Numbered from the stretch's first letter, positions 23,792 to 35,668 are shown. The stretch: 64,000 nucleotides of DNA from Thermothelomyces thermophilus ATCC 42464 (GCF_000226095.1 NC_016472.1:3286001-3350000); one strand, 5' to 3'. Translations and numbers: made by a program. Notes: generated from the letters alone by a model not told the origin.

Positions 23792-25182
23792 ATGCCTTCA
23801 TTCTCTGTAAGTTCCTCCACTACCAGCTTTTGCTCTTATGACATGTGCGTACATTGTTTGTACGTATGTACATGCATACATACATACAGTGTACGGACGG
23901 CATGAGGCTCATCAGTTGCCTTCGGTTTCAAATAATAACCGTGCCAATAATCGGGAGATCTCCTAACCGGCCTACAGCGCCTCGTCCGCTTCTTGGCCCG
24001 GGACGGCCGCACCTACTATGGCGATGCCATCTTGCCCCGCGGCGTTACTGATATCAGCAAAGCACGCCAAGCCCACATCATCAAGGGCGACATCTTTGGC
24101 AAGCACGACGTCACCGACCAGGTCGTGGACATCCGGACGCTTCTGGCCCCCCTGGCCCCCGAGGACGTCCGGACGGTGAGGTGCCTCGGGCTTAACTATG
24201 CGGCCCACGCAAAGGAGGTGAGTGCGGGCGCAGTTCTCTGTGTTGTTTACTGACTGCAGCGGAACGATAAGAGGGGCTGACGGAGATGTAAACAGTCCAA
24301 GATGCCCATCCCCCAATACCCCGTCGTCTTCGTGAGTAACTTACCCACCAGCCCCTCCCGGGACCTTGATATGCACGTCTCCGCCACATTGATACCTGAC
24401 GCCGTCGCCAGTATAAACCCGCGACCTCCCTGACCGGGCCATCGGATCCGATCCCCGTCCATCCCATGGCCCAGCAGCACACCGGCCTCGACTACGAGTG
24501 CGAGCTGGTGGCCGTCATCGGCAAGCCCTGCTCCGACGTGCCCGAGTCGCGCGCGCTCGACTACGTGCTCGGCTACGCGGTCGGCAACGACGTGTCGCAC
24601 CGCGACTGGCAGCTCAAGCTCGGCGGCGGGCAGTGGTCCCTGGGCAAGGGCTTCGACGGCTGGGCGCCCTGGGGCCCCGGTATCGTGAGCCGCTCCGTCA
24701 TCCAGGACCCCCAGGCGCTGGCCATCCGCACGCGGGTCAACGGCCAGACCATGCAGGAGAGCACGACCGCGGACATGATCTTTGGCGTGGCCAAGACCAT
24801 CGCGTTCCTGAGCCAGGGGACGACGCTGATGCCGGGAGATCTTATCTTTACCGGGACGTGAGTCTCTCCTCCCTTCCCTCCCTCCTTGCTCACTGGCCTT
24901 CTTCCTCTTGGCATTTCCTGCTCGTTTTTGTCTCTTACCCTCCGGTCCCCATCCTTTTCATGTTCTTTCCTGCTTTCTCTTCTCTTCTTCTCCGATTTGT
25001 TGATTGAGTCGGGGCTGGCTTGCTGATTGATTCTTTAACGCATCAGGCCTCAAGGTGTCGGCATGGGCAGGAACCCCCAAGTGTGGTTGAAAGATGGGGA
25101 TGTCGTCGAGGTCGAGTTGGAGGGCGTTGGGACCTGCACGAACAAGGTTGAGTTTAGCCCCGCGAGGGAGGCAAAGCTATAA
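23792..25182 (+). CDS. Fumarylacetoacetase (FAH) family hydrolase
   Basis: Predicted metal-dependent enzyme cleaving or decarboxylating a 2,4-diketo acid (fumarylpyruvate, acylpyruvate or oxaloacetate type). Five exons (23792-23806, 23978-24217, 24296-24331, 24412-24857, 25047-25182) give 290 residues, normal for the single-domain family. The first coding exon is only 15 nt (MPSFS); joined to RLVRFLARDGRTYYGD it matches the usual family start. Metal ligands are visible as Glu126 and Glu128 (DYECELV) and Asp157 (GNDVSHRDW). The active-site loop SLGKGFDGWAPWGP and the C-terminal GDLIFTGTPQGVG are present. No targeting signal is evident. The exact substrate is not deducible. Intron 1 (171 bp) contains a TGTATGTACATGCATACATAC-like palindromic cluster. 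Confidence 0.92.
23855..23896. repeat. GTACGTATGTACATGCATAC palindromic cluster inside an intron
   Basis: Overlapping GTAC/CATAC words form an imperfect inverted repeat inside intron 1 of the FAH-family gene. They are the same word family as the 18.4-19.0 kb cluster, here within a transcribed region. Confidence 0.65.
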
Positions 25183-26565
25183 ATGTGATTAGGTAACTGG
25201 CTTGGAAGCCACCTGCGATTGTACGCACTTGAAAGTCTACCCTTTTTTTTGGTTCTCGAAGTCCAACCTCTGGGAATCTGCGAAGGCAGGTCCCGGGCGC
25301 GAAAAAGGCCAGGGAATGGTTGTTCTAGTCGACTTTTTCGGCGCAAACTTTGAGCTTTCAGGCCAGAAACCATCACTCCGTGGTCGATGCAACCGATCGC
25401 CAATATCCAAATCAGCAGTTACACAAACGCCTTGCGCGGAGTCGCGGCGCAGGTTTCCTTGTCGTTAGCCTCAGGGTTGTGGATTAAGGCAGACCATCGG
25501 CCTGTCTAGATTTCTCCCTCATTTGACCGGCGATTCGATAGATTCCAGGAGAACATGTCGAGGCCATCTCTCACCGATTTCCGATCCGTGACATTCAGAC
25601 TGGCTTTCATTTCATTCATTTCTTCCCCTTTCCCTTTGGCCATAAAGCTGGTCCTGTTGATGTAAAGGTTGAAGATTCTTGACTGACAGAAGGAGAGACG
25701 CTGGACGGTATGCAAAACGCAAGTACGCAAGGTGAAGACGAGACCTATCGTCGATGCGTGAATCCGGTACGTAATGGAGTTTGTCCTTGGCCTCTGAGTG
25801 GCTTGGAAGGGGAAGCTAGAACGGGGTAGGGGTATTGCGGGATCTCATCGGTTACTTGCACGTGTAAGTGCGTCGGCCAGTAAGCCTATATGTACATATA
25901 GTACAGTACCAGAGTAAATATACCAATGCCTACGGATAACGCTGTACGGTATACATGCATACCTCACCTCCGACGCAAGGTAATGTAGCTTGCAGATCAG
26001 AAAACGTTGTCTCTCAGTCAATCACTTGTCATTCGAGAGAGAAGCGAATTTGTTCACAGCGTCCTTGGAAAAATTAGACTGGAACAGCTCGCCTACGAAC
26101 CAGAGTTGCCATAGCTGCGACCCAGCAGCCGTGGGGGGCAACGAATAGGTACCGGATAGTGGAATATCGTCTTATACCCTATTTGGTTAATGCCCAGGGA
26201 CCCGAAAGAACGAACGTCTGCAGACAGGTCTTGGCAGGCCTCACCTTATCGTTATCTCTTGCTTGTTATCAGTCCTTACATAGTAGGCACAATGTGAGGA
26301 AGTATCATGACAGAGCTGATGCTGACTTATCAATCCAACTTCCAGGTCCAGAGTTGGCAATCTTGCGCGATCAACTGAGCTCTGCGTGCGGCTGAGTTGC
26401 ATAATAAGGCGCGTCTCGCCTGCTATATCTGCGGCCGCTTTTTTTTCTTCAAGTGACGTCGTCCTAAACACTCGCTGAACCATCCGCCGCACCGAGCTAG
26501 AAAACTAGGCACCTTCGAGCCGGAAATCCTCTATTCAACGCCAACCAAAGGAGAGCTAGCTCAGC
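25183..26565. other. Intergenic region, 1.4 kb
   Basis: It holds the 3' end of the FAH-family gene and the promoter of the DUF3602 gene. Short ATATGTACATATAGTAC and GTATACATGCATACC words lie at about 25,890-25,965. No coding or RNA signal was seen. Confidence 0.55.
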
Positions 26566-27279
26566 ATGGCGGCCCCCGAAGTTTCCCACGGCCGCGGCGG
26601 CGCGGGCAATATCAATCCTGACGATACGAAATACGTCGACGGAGAGGTGGTTCGCGTTGGTGCGGAGGGGAGCCATGGAGATGGGGCTTTTAGTACTGGT
26701 CGCGGAGGTATGTATGACTCGCCGCCTTCCGGCGGTTTCTCCTTGCCGTTCTCCCATCCGATCATACCCTACGGGCGGACGAAACCATCTCGGAGCCTCG
26801 CCTCCAGTTTCTCTCCGCCTTCAAAGTTGGTAGTCAGAGGTTGCGAACCGCGTTATCACGGAAGCCACCCCCACATGGAACGCATGCCAAGCCTCGTCTC
26901 GCGATAAGAGCAACGGGCACCCCCAGCTACTCCACACTGCAATGCTAAGAAACACCATCACCATTCATCGCCGAGCTAACTTATCCCTCTCTTTTTTTCC
27001 CCTCCCATTCAACCGGGAATAGGTGCGGCAAATATTGGCGACGCGGGACAGAAGCAAGGCACACGCTTGGACAAGGACCTCGTGCCCGAGGCCGCCGTGC
27101 GACCGAGCCAGGACAACGCCGACTACCACGTGGGCCGAGGCGGTGCCGGCAACGAGCGCCATGTTACCAAGAAGTCGGAGGAGGCCGGCGGTGCCAGCGG
27201 CGAGGGGCTGACGGCGCCAGTCGGGCTGGCTGACAAGCTGAAGAAGAAGCTCTTTGGCGTGTTTACGAAGAAAAACTAA
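26566..27279 (+). CDS. Small Gly/Arg-repeat protein of the DUF3602 (Par32-like) family
   Basis: Two exons, 26566-26707 and 27023-27279, encode 132 residues; the 315-bp intron is long for this window. Three copies of the family's signature repeat are seen: GRGGAGN at residues 9-15, GRGGAAN at 45-51 (split by the intron) and GRGGAGN at 85-91. The C-terminus is basic and amphipathic (LADKLKKKLFGVFTKK). In yeast, Par32, which carries similar repeats, is phosphorylated under TORC1/Npr1 control and inhibits ammonium transporters. Whether this protein does the same is inference. The start is supported by the repeat beginning within ten residues. A (GCT)n run lies in the 3' UTR. Confidence 0.85.
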
Positions 27280-29010
27280 TTGCTGGGAGAAAGGGCGTTG
27301 CTGCTGCTGCTGCTGCTGTTTGGAGGTGGATTTTTTGTTTCTTTCTTTTCACGTTTGATACCGCCGACCGAGGGGATCAGAAGAGTCGCCATGGACTGAT
27401 TTTTGTTTGTACCCGTGTAATGTAGTATTCGGGAATTTTGTCGCAGCCGGCATTTGGCCCGGCTCTCCTACCTGCGTCGTGATCTTCATTCTACCACTGC
27501 GGTCTCGGCTAGATTGCACAGCTTGCTTCCCTCGAAGACGACTTGGCAGGGGCTGTAAATCGGATTCTGATTTCGGAAACGAAACCAAGTCGGTATCTGT
27601 AGTCTAGGGTGGTTCGTGAGACACCACGGGTGTGACATACAACAACAAGCTCGTTAACATCGTCATCGCCTGTCGAGCCTGGCTTGAATGGAATGCGCGC
27701 TGATACCAGAAGCAAGACGGTGTGGCCTGTTTGGGCGGCCACGCCCGAGAAGAGAAGCTGCCGTGCCCAGCGTCGTGGTCGGTGAGCCGTCTGATTCCGG
27801 GTTAGCCGCTAGGCAATCGGCGGGCTCGCGCAGCAAGTTCGCAGGGGGGCCCCGCAAGAACTGTGCCACGATTGGCAGTGTAACCGCGCAAGCATGCCGT
27901 CGAGATCGCCACCATCCTGGCGGTCGTTGGGCGCACGCAAAGCCTGCTTTGGGAAGGATTGGAAACGGTCATCATGGGCACGGCTGAGCTGAGAGTTATT
28001 CGTGTCTTGAAGCTTGTCGAGCCGTAGAAAATAAAACAAAGAAGCAATATGGGCCAGGGAGACTGATCACTGATCTGGCACTGAACCTGTACATATACAT
28101 CCAATTCCCCGCTTTCTTCCGTGACTACGCGCCCGTTCTAAAAAAAGGTAGCAGGTGTTCGGTTCTGGTGTTGTAGAGGTTGCACACCACTACGCTGCAC
28201 ACACACCCGAGATCACGAGGCGCAAGATCTTGGACAAGGCAGTCGGCAACTGCCTTAGAGCGGCCCGTGATCAGCACACCCAACCACCCAACCACTCTGG
28301 TTCCCGGATTCGCGCAACCAGCCCCGTTCACAGGGTGGGGAGAGCTTAACCAACATGTAACCCGGATGCCGGGGGGACTGCATTAAATAACTGAGGATCC
28401 ATCCTGGCGACGACATCCGGTCTGGACGTCGAGTGTCTTCGACAACTAGCACCAGGAGGCAGGGCGAGCAGACAAGCAGAAGAGCACCCAGATCCCCGAC
28501 TGAGGAACCGAACATGAAACCACAAGAAGTACGTCCGTACAGTAGGTGGCCCACCCCGCAACACAGTCGATTTCCTCGCAATCTGGCTCACCTAATTCTT
28601 GGAATCACAGTTTCCGTGCTGGCCCACGATTCGGTTTGCGAAGGAACTCTGATCGAAGTACGCGATCAGACGTTAGCCATTGAACCTGACGCCTGATCGC
28701 CCCAAGCAGCCAATATCTCGGAAAGATTGGTGTCAAGACTCGGACGGGAAATCCTCAGCGCTAGATAGTGCAGCCAGCTGGGCAGACCGGCCGGGCGTTG
28801 GGCGAAGCTGAAAGGCAAGACAAAAGTCTTGCTAAAAAGACGGCCGCCTGAGTTGGTGGGCTGAAGGTGCCCTTGCTCCTGCTCTTTCACGTTTCCCAGG
28901 AAGGGTGCCAGGTTGATCTGTGCGCCGCCAGTTCCAGTGGGCTGTTGTGCAGTGGGTGCCTGCCGGAAGCGGGCAGCGCTAACACAAACAAGTCCAGGTA
29001 GGCGGGACCG
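27280..29010. other. Intergenic region, 1.7 kb
   Basis: It begins with a (TGC)n trinucleotide run at about 27,299-27,319 in the 3' UTR of the DUF3602 gene. It continues as unremarkable DNA up to the ATG22 leader. Open frames of about 100 codons on both strands show no family resemblance. Confidence 0.55.
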
Positions 29011-31212
29011 ATGGCCGCCCGGAACGAGCCCGAGCGCCCGCCGCTCACACCGCGCCTCGTTTCCCGGGTCTCGCAGCTGTCAAAGCGATCCTTTCTCTCA
29101 CACTCATCATCCTTCGAGGCCGACGACGAGCGGTCGAGCACCGGGTCGCTGGAAGACTTTGGCATCATGAGCCGCAGCCGCAGCAGGAGTGACAGCGGCG
29201 GCGGCGGCGGCAGCAGCAGCAGCAGCAGTAGCAGCACTGGCGCGCCGCCGCCGCCGCCGCGCTACCCCGGAGACGACACGCGCCCCACCAGCTCGAAGGA
29301 ACTCGCCGGCTGGTATGCCTACGCTTTCGCCGCCGAGGTCTATGTAATCTGCGGTCAGTGGTTTTCCCGGGTGAATGAATGATGAAGGCGACGTTTGACG
29401 GCGGTCGCTGCATGATATCATGAGCTAACGGGATGGTTTGTAGGAATCAGTACGTGCTTACTCCGGGCACCTGTTGCTCTCAAATCAGAACTCCACACCC
29501 TGCGAGCACCGGGGCGCCCCGTTTTAATTGCACACCATCAACCCGAGGCACAGGAAAACTGACTGCATCTAGGCTCTTTCATCCCCATTCTCCTAGAAAC
29601 CCTGGCCAGAGAGAACGGCGTTCTTCTCTCGGACCGAAAGACACCATGCGGGTCCAGCTCGGACAAGACCGGCGGCGAGGGCGGACAATGCATTGTCTAT
29701 GTCCTCGGTATGGAGATCAACACGGCGAGCTTCGCCATGTACACGTTCAGCGTAAGCGTCCTGATCCAGGCACTGCTGGTGGTTAGCATCAGCTGCGCAG
29801 CCGACCACGGCAACTACCGCAAGAAGTTGCTGCTCGCCTTCGCCTGGATCGGCAGCATCTCCGTCATGCTCTACATCTTTGTCTCGTCGAATCTCTATCT
29901 CTTTGGCGCGTTTCTCGCCATCGTATCCAACACCTCCTTTGGCGCCTCATTTGTCCTTCTCAACTCCTTCCTGCCTCTCCTTGTTCGGCACCACCCCGAA
30001 GTCACCCGGCAAGAGGCCAACTTGCTGTCGTCGTCGTCCAACGGCCAGGGGCCGCAGCACCACGTAAGCACCGACGACGAGGGCACACTAGCCGACTCGA
30101 CGGCGGCCTTGTTGTCGAGGGACACCCTAGAGGACGGATACGTCATGAGCCGAGTGCGGACGCGCGAGGAGCTCACCTCGCATGAGCTCAACCTGTCGAC
30201 GCAGATCTCGGCCAAGGGCATCGGCATCGGGTACATGGCCGGCTTGTTCCTGCAGTGCGTCGCCATCTTCGTCCTGGTCCGGATGAAGAACACGACCTGG
30301 TCCCAGCGCGTCGTCCTCTTCGTCATCGGCGCCTGGTGGGCCGTCTTCACCGTCCCGGCAGCCATGTGGCTCCGCCCGCGACCCGGGCCCCCCTTACCGG
30401 CAGCATCCCGCAGCAGTGGCATCCGCGCCTTCCTCTCGTACACGCTCTACGCCTGGAGGTCCCTCTTCCGCACCGTTCAGCTCGCCCGCCGGCTCGTCGA
30501 CATCATGCTCTTCCTCGGCGGCTGGTTCCTCCTCTCGGACGCCATCGCGACCACCTCCTCAACCGCCATCCTCTTTGCCAAGACGCAGCTGCACATGGAG
30601 CCCTGGGCGCTCGGCATGATCAACGTCATCTCGACCACGGCCGGCATCGCGGGCGCCTTCTCGTGGTCCTACATCTCCCGCCAGCTCAGCCTGCAGGCCC
30701 CGCAGACCATCCTCGCCTGCATCGGCCTCTTCGAGCTCATCCCGCTCTACGGCCTGCTGGGCTACCTGCCCCTTGTCCGCAGCTGGGGCGTCTTCGGCCT
30801 GCAGCAGCCCTGGGAGATGTACCCGCTGGCGGCCGTCTACGGCTTCGTGCTGGGCGGCCTGAGCGGCTACTGCCGCTCGCTCTACGGCGAGCTGATCCCG
30901 CCCGGCTCCGAGGCCGCCTTCTACGCGCTGTACGCCATCACCGACAAAGGGTCGAGCGTGTTCGGACCGGCCATCGTCGGCGCCATCATCGACGCCTCGG
31001 GCGAGATCCGGCCGGCCTTTTGGTTCCTAGCTGCGCTCGTCGGGCTACCGGCGCCCATGATCTGGTCCATCAAGGTCGAGAGGGGCCGGCGCGAGGGGGA
31101 GAAGCTGGCCGAGGTGATTGAGGGCTTTAAGGTCGCGCAGAACGGGGAGATGGAGAGCGACCAGGAAAGCAGGGCGATTCTCGACGCCTACGACGAGGAG
31201 ACGGATCGGTAA
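29011..31212 (+). CDS. ATG22: Vacuolar amino-acid effluxer Atg22
   Basis: MFS-related vacuole membrane protein that releases amino acids (leucine and others in yeast) from the vacuole after autophagic breakdown. Exons are 29011-29353, a 6-nt micro-exon 29444-29449, and 29573-31212, giving 662 residues. The micro-exon supplies parts of the GIS codons, so that ...EVYVICG joins to [20 protein letters not shown] as the family expects. The first 95 residues are a cytosolic Ser/Gly/Pro-rich tail ([13 protein letters not shown]). The [10 protein letters not shown] block is the Atg22 signature around TM1. A hydrophilic insert with acidic and Ser-rich sequence lies between the N- and C-terminal helix bundles. 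Motifs such as [34 protein letters not shown] are typical of the family. It appears intact. Confidence 0.93.
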
Positions 31213-32594
31213 TGGTCGCCGGACGTGGGCCTCATTCAATGATCTGTGGAAAACTTTGAGTACTGTATTCTTTTATTGCAGTTCTTTTGCATAGCGACGG
31301 TGTTTCGTTGTGTCGTTTGTTGATTCTGTTCACAAACGGGCCCTTGAGACTATCAAAAATACTATCACTGTTATGTAACGGATGTGCTATGGAGCGAAGA
31401 GTGACAATGACGGGTCACAACACAAAAAATGATGCGCTGGAAATCTTGGGATCAAGAGTTCGCTTAACATCAACGCCGCCTGGTCGTCGATCCGCCCTCT
31501 GGTAGCTCTTACCTCGAACCAGCCTATTGTGTGCTCAGAGCGCGATGCCCAGTCCATCAATTTCATGACCACAACTTCGCGATGACCATGATTCCGCTAC
31601 TAAACCCGGATACCACACTACCGTTAAATGCCTCGTAGACGGGGAATAATAGCTCTACGTAGCCGGGTCGCTTCATTGGTGAATGGGAAGAAAGTGGTCG
31701 TGTAAAGTTGGCGAGTGGATGGATGGTGGTCGAATAATATATTGCCTTTTAGAATACGGATTGAATAAACTATGATACTCCGTAACTAAGCTAACTTTTT
31801 TTAAAAAAATCTCAAGCTTCACTGCGAACTAGTACGCAATGTAAGAAGAATTGCAGATGCCAATTCAGCTAGTTGGCTTTGAGGTATTGGAGTACTCCGT
31901 AGAATAGGAAACAAGTTCTTTGGCAAAGTCACTGATGGTGGCAATAGCTTTGCCGTGCCCAGCCACACAGCATTTGACGCGGGACTCCATCACCGCCCCC
32001 CGCCCCCCGCAACCTTCTCCTCATCTCGAGATCACGTGGCTGGTGCCCTTGTTTTCTCTGCACGGCCCCGGTTGGTGGAAGAGCCTCCGGGAAATTTTGC
32101 TGTCATCTTCGTCGCGACGGAGACGAGCAACGGTCTGACTGCCATTGCCCATTGGCACAGAAGCATCGCTCGCCTACACGGCAACGGCTGAGGGCGGGTC
32201 GTGCGAAGGTCGCGATTGCCTTCTGACGTCGCAAACACCCGCGTCGCACCGATTTAGGCCGTCTTGACTCCCTCTCTTCGGCCATCTACCCAGCCACCGC
32301 AGTGGCCTCTTTGCTGCCCGCGCTTCCGCACCTCACCCCGGCAACTCCTCTCGCGAAGCTGGCTCATCTCCGGAAGCTTCGCACAACCACCATCGCCACC
32401 ACCACCACTACTACCACCACCACCACCACCGCCCTCACACCCACACATTTGTTCAGCGCGCCCATCATCAAGCGCTAGTTCCATCCTGTATCCGCCACAC
32501 CCACGCGCGAGACCAACAGCGATTCGCCTAAGCGCAGCGCATCCTCCTCCCCCCACCCCCCCTTTTTTTCCCCAACAAACAACACTTCGCAACC
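31213..32594. other. Intergenic region, 1.4 kb
   Basis: TACTCCGTA words are present at 31776-31784 and 31892-31901. A CAC/ACC trinucleotide tract (about 32,385-32,435) lies in the presumed 5' leader of the next gene. No gene is supported. Confidence 0.55.
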
Positions 32595-33977
32595 ATGGCG
32601 TCTGCGCGCAAGCGACCCAGGGTCGAGCCCGAGGACAACCGCGCCGAATGCCCGTTCACCATCAAGATCGTCGACCCCAAGGATAAAGAGCAGAAGAAGA
32701 AGAAGCGACGGCGCACCGAGAACGGCGACGAGGAGGACGCAGCGCAGAGGATCAACCTGCAGTTGTCGCCCTTCGCTCCCACCGGCAAATTCAAGACGCA
32801 CGAGACCATGGACCTCTTTTACCAGGTCGACCCCGCCAAGAAATGGACAGACATGACAAGATATAACAGCTTCGTTCGTAAGTTCTCTTCCCGCTTCGTC
32901 GCCTCTGCACTCGGGCGGCGCCAGTATCCGGCCATGTGGGGCTGACCTGTCGCGTTGCCTTGGCGCGCAGTCAACGGGATCAAGTACTTCAGCGAAGGCT
33001 TCATCTACGTCGCGAACGACTCGAGCATTGAGCGCCAGAAGGCCGTCAACAACAACGAGCCGATTCAGTACCGGAAGAAGTCGGACGACGACTGGGTCGC
33101 GCGTATCTTGGAAATCCGCGCCAGCGACGAGCACCACGTCTACGCGCGAGTCTACTGGATGTACTGGCCCGACGAGTTACCACAAGGCACGCACGATGGC
33201 AAGAAGATCATCCAGGGCCGGCAGCCGTACCACGGCATGAACGAGTTGGTCGCTTCCAATCACAGTAAGCAACCCTTGGCCGCTCACTCCGGCGCATGGC
33301 CGAACCGAGCAAGACGCTCTGACAATTTGGCGCAGTGGACATCATCAATGTAGTTTCCGTCACGTCGCAGGCACAGGTGAAGCAATGGTTCGAGGAGAAC
33401 GATGAGGAGATACAGAACGCGCTGTACTGGAGACAGGCGTTTGACGTCAGGACATACGAGCTTTCGGTATGCCGCCCCTCGGCTCCTGCCGTTGCCTCCC
33501 CGTTTTCAAACCTCGCTTTATTTTACTGACAACCGCCCCTTTTCCGCTTCCCAGAGTGTCGAGCTAGTGTGCAGTTGCAACACACCCGGGAACCCGGACA
33601 AGTTGCTCATAGGGTGCACGACGGAGCCCTGCAAGAAGTGGATGCACGAACAATGCATCATCGACGACGTGCTCAGGACGGTGTACAAGCGGCTGGGCAC
33701 CGATAAACCACAGCTGGCGCCGGTAGCCACGAAGAAAGAGGAGACGGGCGACGAGGGCAAGCGCCCGTTAAGCCCCTCCGAGGCGGGCGCGGAGGGTGCC
33801 GCGGAACAGTCGATTGACGTGAAGTCCGAGGCTGCACCGTCAGACGCGGTCCACGTCGGAACGAAAGACAAGGTCGAAGCCAGGCCCGCAGCAACCGACG
33901 ATGAAGACGCTCAGGCAGCGCCTGAGGATTCCCTTCCCGTGCGAACCGCGGCCGACCAATCATCACAACAACAAGGA

Positions 33978-34012
<35 letters not shown>

Positions 34013-34322
34013 ACAACAGCAACAACAGCAGCGAGCTACGAGCGAGATCACCGCCACCACCACAGACACGCCGAGCAAGCCGGCCGGCTCCAGCAAATCG
34101 GCATCGGGGCGCAAGCCAGGTAGGCCACGGAAGAAGGGCGCTGGCGAGGCGAACGGAGAGAGCGCGCGGCCATGGGAAGGCTTGTTCGAGGCAACGCTCA
34201 AGACGGCAGACATAGACCCGCCATTGGTCGAGATCCGGGATCTGCGACCCAATGTCGTGGGAGGAGAGAAGATCTGGACGGAGCGGATCAAGTGCCTGCT
34301 CTGCGGAAACCAAGTCAACTAA
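32595..34322 (+). CDS. BAH-PHD chromatin protein, EPR-1/EBS/SHL-like
   Basis: Four exons (32595-32877, 32971-33264, 33336-33466, 33555-34322) encode 491 residues. A basic N-terminus (KKKKRRR) leads into a BAH domain at about residues 90-225 (GIKYFSEGFIYVAN, DDWVARILEI, VYWMYWPDELP, NELVASNH). A PHD finger begins with Cys242, Cys244, Cys257, Cys262, His267 and Cys270, but the last ligand pair, CLLC, is at 483-486, the very C-terminus. Between them lie about 212 residues with acidic/Ser-rich sequence, a long polyglutamine run (about 373-398) and an AT-hook-like GRKPGRPRKK (about 421-431). BAH-PHD order is shared with plant EBS/SHL and the Neurospora Polycomb effector EPR-1, which read H3K27me3. 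Orthology to EPR-1 is inferred, not proven. Nuclear. Confidence 0.85.
33959..34031 (+). repeat. CAG/CAA repeat coding polyglutamine
   Basis: Mixed CAA and CAG codons in the BAH-PHD gene give an almost pure run of about twenty glutamines. The tract lies in the insert between the two parts of the PHD finger and is likely to vary in length among strains. Confidence 0.85.
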
Positions 34323-35386
34323 GGTGGGCCGTCCCAGCCCCAGACGGGGAAGCATACGTTGCGCCGGGGGATGGAAGAGAAGGGAAGAGAGGAGAAGAGA
34401 ACAAAGAGGCGACGAGACAAGAGGGAGGGAGAGGATGAAGGGGGTGTGGATGCGGGTGAGGACACAGTACGGAGAAGCTCATGGTCCGCCACATGGGTGC
34501 AACAGCCCCAGCTCGGCTGGCAGCAGATTCTACCGGATCCATCCTTGCGTCTAATGACCTCCTCATTCTCGGTTGGGCTGCCGTGGATCGAGGACTAAGG
34601 GCTGCTGAAACACTCCACACGTACCGATAAGGCACCCTCCTCCGGCGACGCGGAGGCGGAAGCGGAGACGGAAAATAGGAGCGGAAGGGCCTTACAGGTA
34701 TGTGAGGAGTGTCTAACGAACTCTGTAATTGCGACTGGGAGTACAGGAGGGTGGGCACGGATTCAATTACCTAGGAGGGGCGAGGGGCGAGGATGGGAGA
34801 AGAAGGAGAAGAAGAGGAGGCGGTGCTGTGCTGATTCTTTTTGTTTTTCAACGCCTGGCTGTCGCAGCAATGACTGCCCCCGAGCTGGGCAAGGTCGGGT
34901 AATACCCCCGGAACCCCAGAGTTGTCTTTCTGCCCCCGAGACGGCTTGTGGGCATTGTGTTCTACCCTATCTATTCCGTACAACCAGCAAACTTATCTAT
35001 CTAGCGACAATTGATGCGGGAGTCCTTTTTGCCTCCCGTTACTGGTCTTGGGCATCGCAGGTTGTTGAGCTTGGGCGGGCGGCCGAAAGTCAAAGAGCAA
35101 GGTTGTATAGGTGCGATGTACTGTACAGTACGTAGTAGGTACGCAGGTACTCCGTGTATCATGCATGACTTTTTGTTCCGCTTTGGCAACTCGGCCCTGA
35201 GTTTGGAACATTCAGATGAGACTTGCATTGGGCATGATCTAGCTCTTCATAGGGCAATCTTTCCGCGTACTTTTCGATGCATTGGCCCCAAATCCAGATC
35301 AAAGGTGAAAAATGAACAGACAAAAAAAGAAAACAAGAACGAGAGAGAGCCGGAGGGCTTGATGATGGCTCAACCAGCAAAAGAAT
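34323..35386. other. Spacer between BAH-PHD gene and tRNA
   Basis: It contains the purine-rich 3' UTR of the BAH-PHD gene, then unremarkable DNA with GTACTGTACAGTACG and GGTACTCCGTG words at about 35,118-35,155. No gene is supported. Confidence 0.55.
35379..35382 (-). terminator. RNA polymerase III terminator of tRNA-Val
   Basis: Four T on the minus strand start five bases beyond the tRNA discriminator base, the usual position for a Pol III stop. Confidence 0.6.
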
Positions 35387-35471
35387 TGACCGCGGCAGGG
35401 CTCGAACCTGCGATCCTCTGCGATACGGCGATACTGTAAAGCAGATGCCTTAACCACTGGGCCACGCAGCC
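35387..35471 (-). tRNA. tRNA-Val (anticodon UAC) with a 12-nt intron
   Basis: On the minus strand all arms can be drawn. The acceptor stem is GGCTGCG with CGCGGTC (two G-U pairs) and discriminator A. The D arm carries box A-like TGGCCCAGTGG. The anticodon stem is TCTGC/GCAGA with loop TT-TAC-A-C. The T arm is GCAGG-TTCGAGC-CCTGC (box B). The anticodon TAC is at plus positions 35436-35438. A 12-nt insert, GTATCGCCGTAT (35423-35434), follows A37, the canonical nuclear intron site. Without it the tRNA is 73 nt including the discriminator. It reads the rare GUA valine codon. A T4 terminator follows. The gene is divergent from the mitochondrial RRF gene, about 200 bp away. Confidence 0.93.
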
Positions 35472-35668
35472 GAGGATGGAAATCATTAGCGTCCCGTTGC
35501 GCTGGCAGGCTTGTGAGGAGCACATCCGGTGGCATAACACCCCATCGATTGGCTCTCGTTCTCGATGCAGAGACCTGCAGTCAACAAAAAAAAATAAAGT
35601 TCCAAGACAGACTTGCAACGTCAAGTTCATAAAACGCGGAAAGAGTACACGAGAGCCAAAGGCTTACC

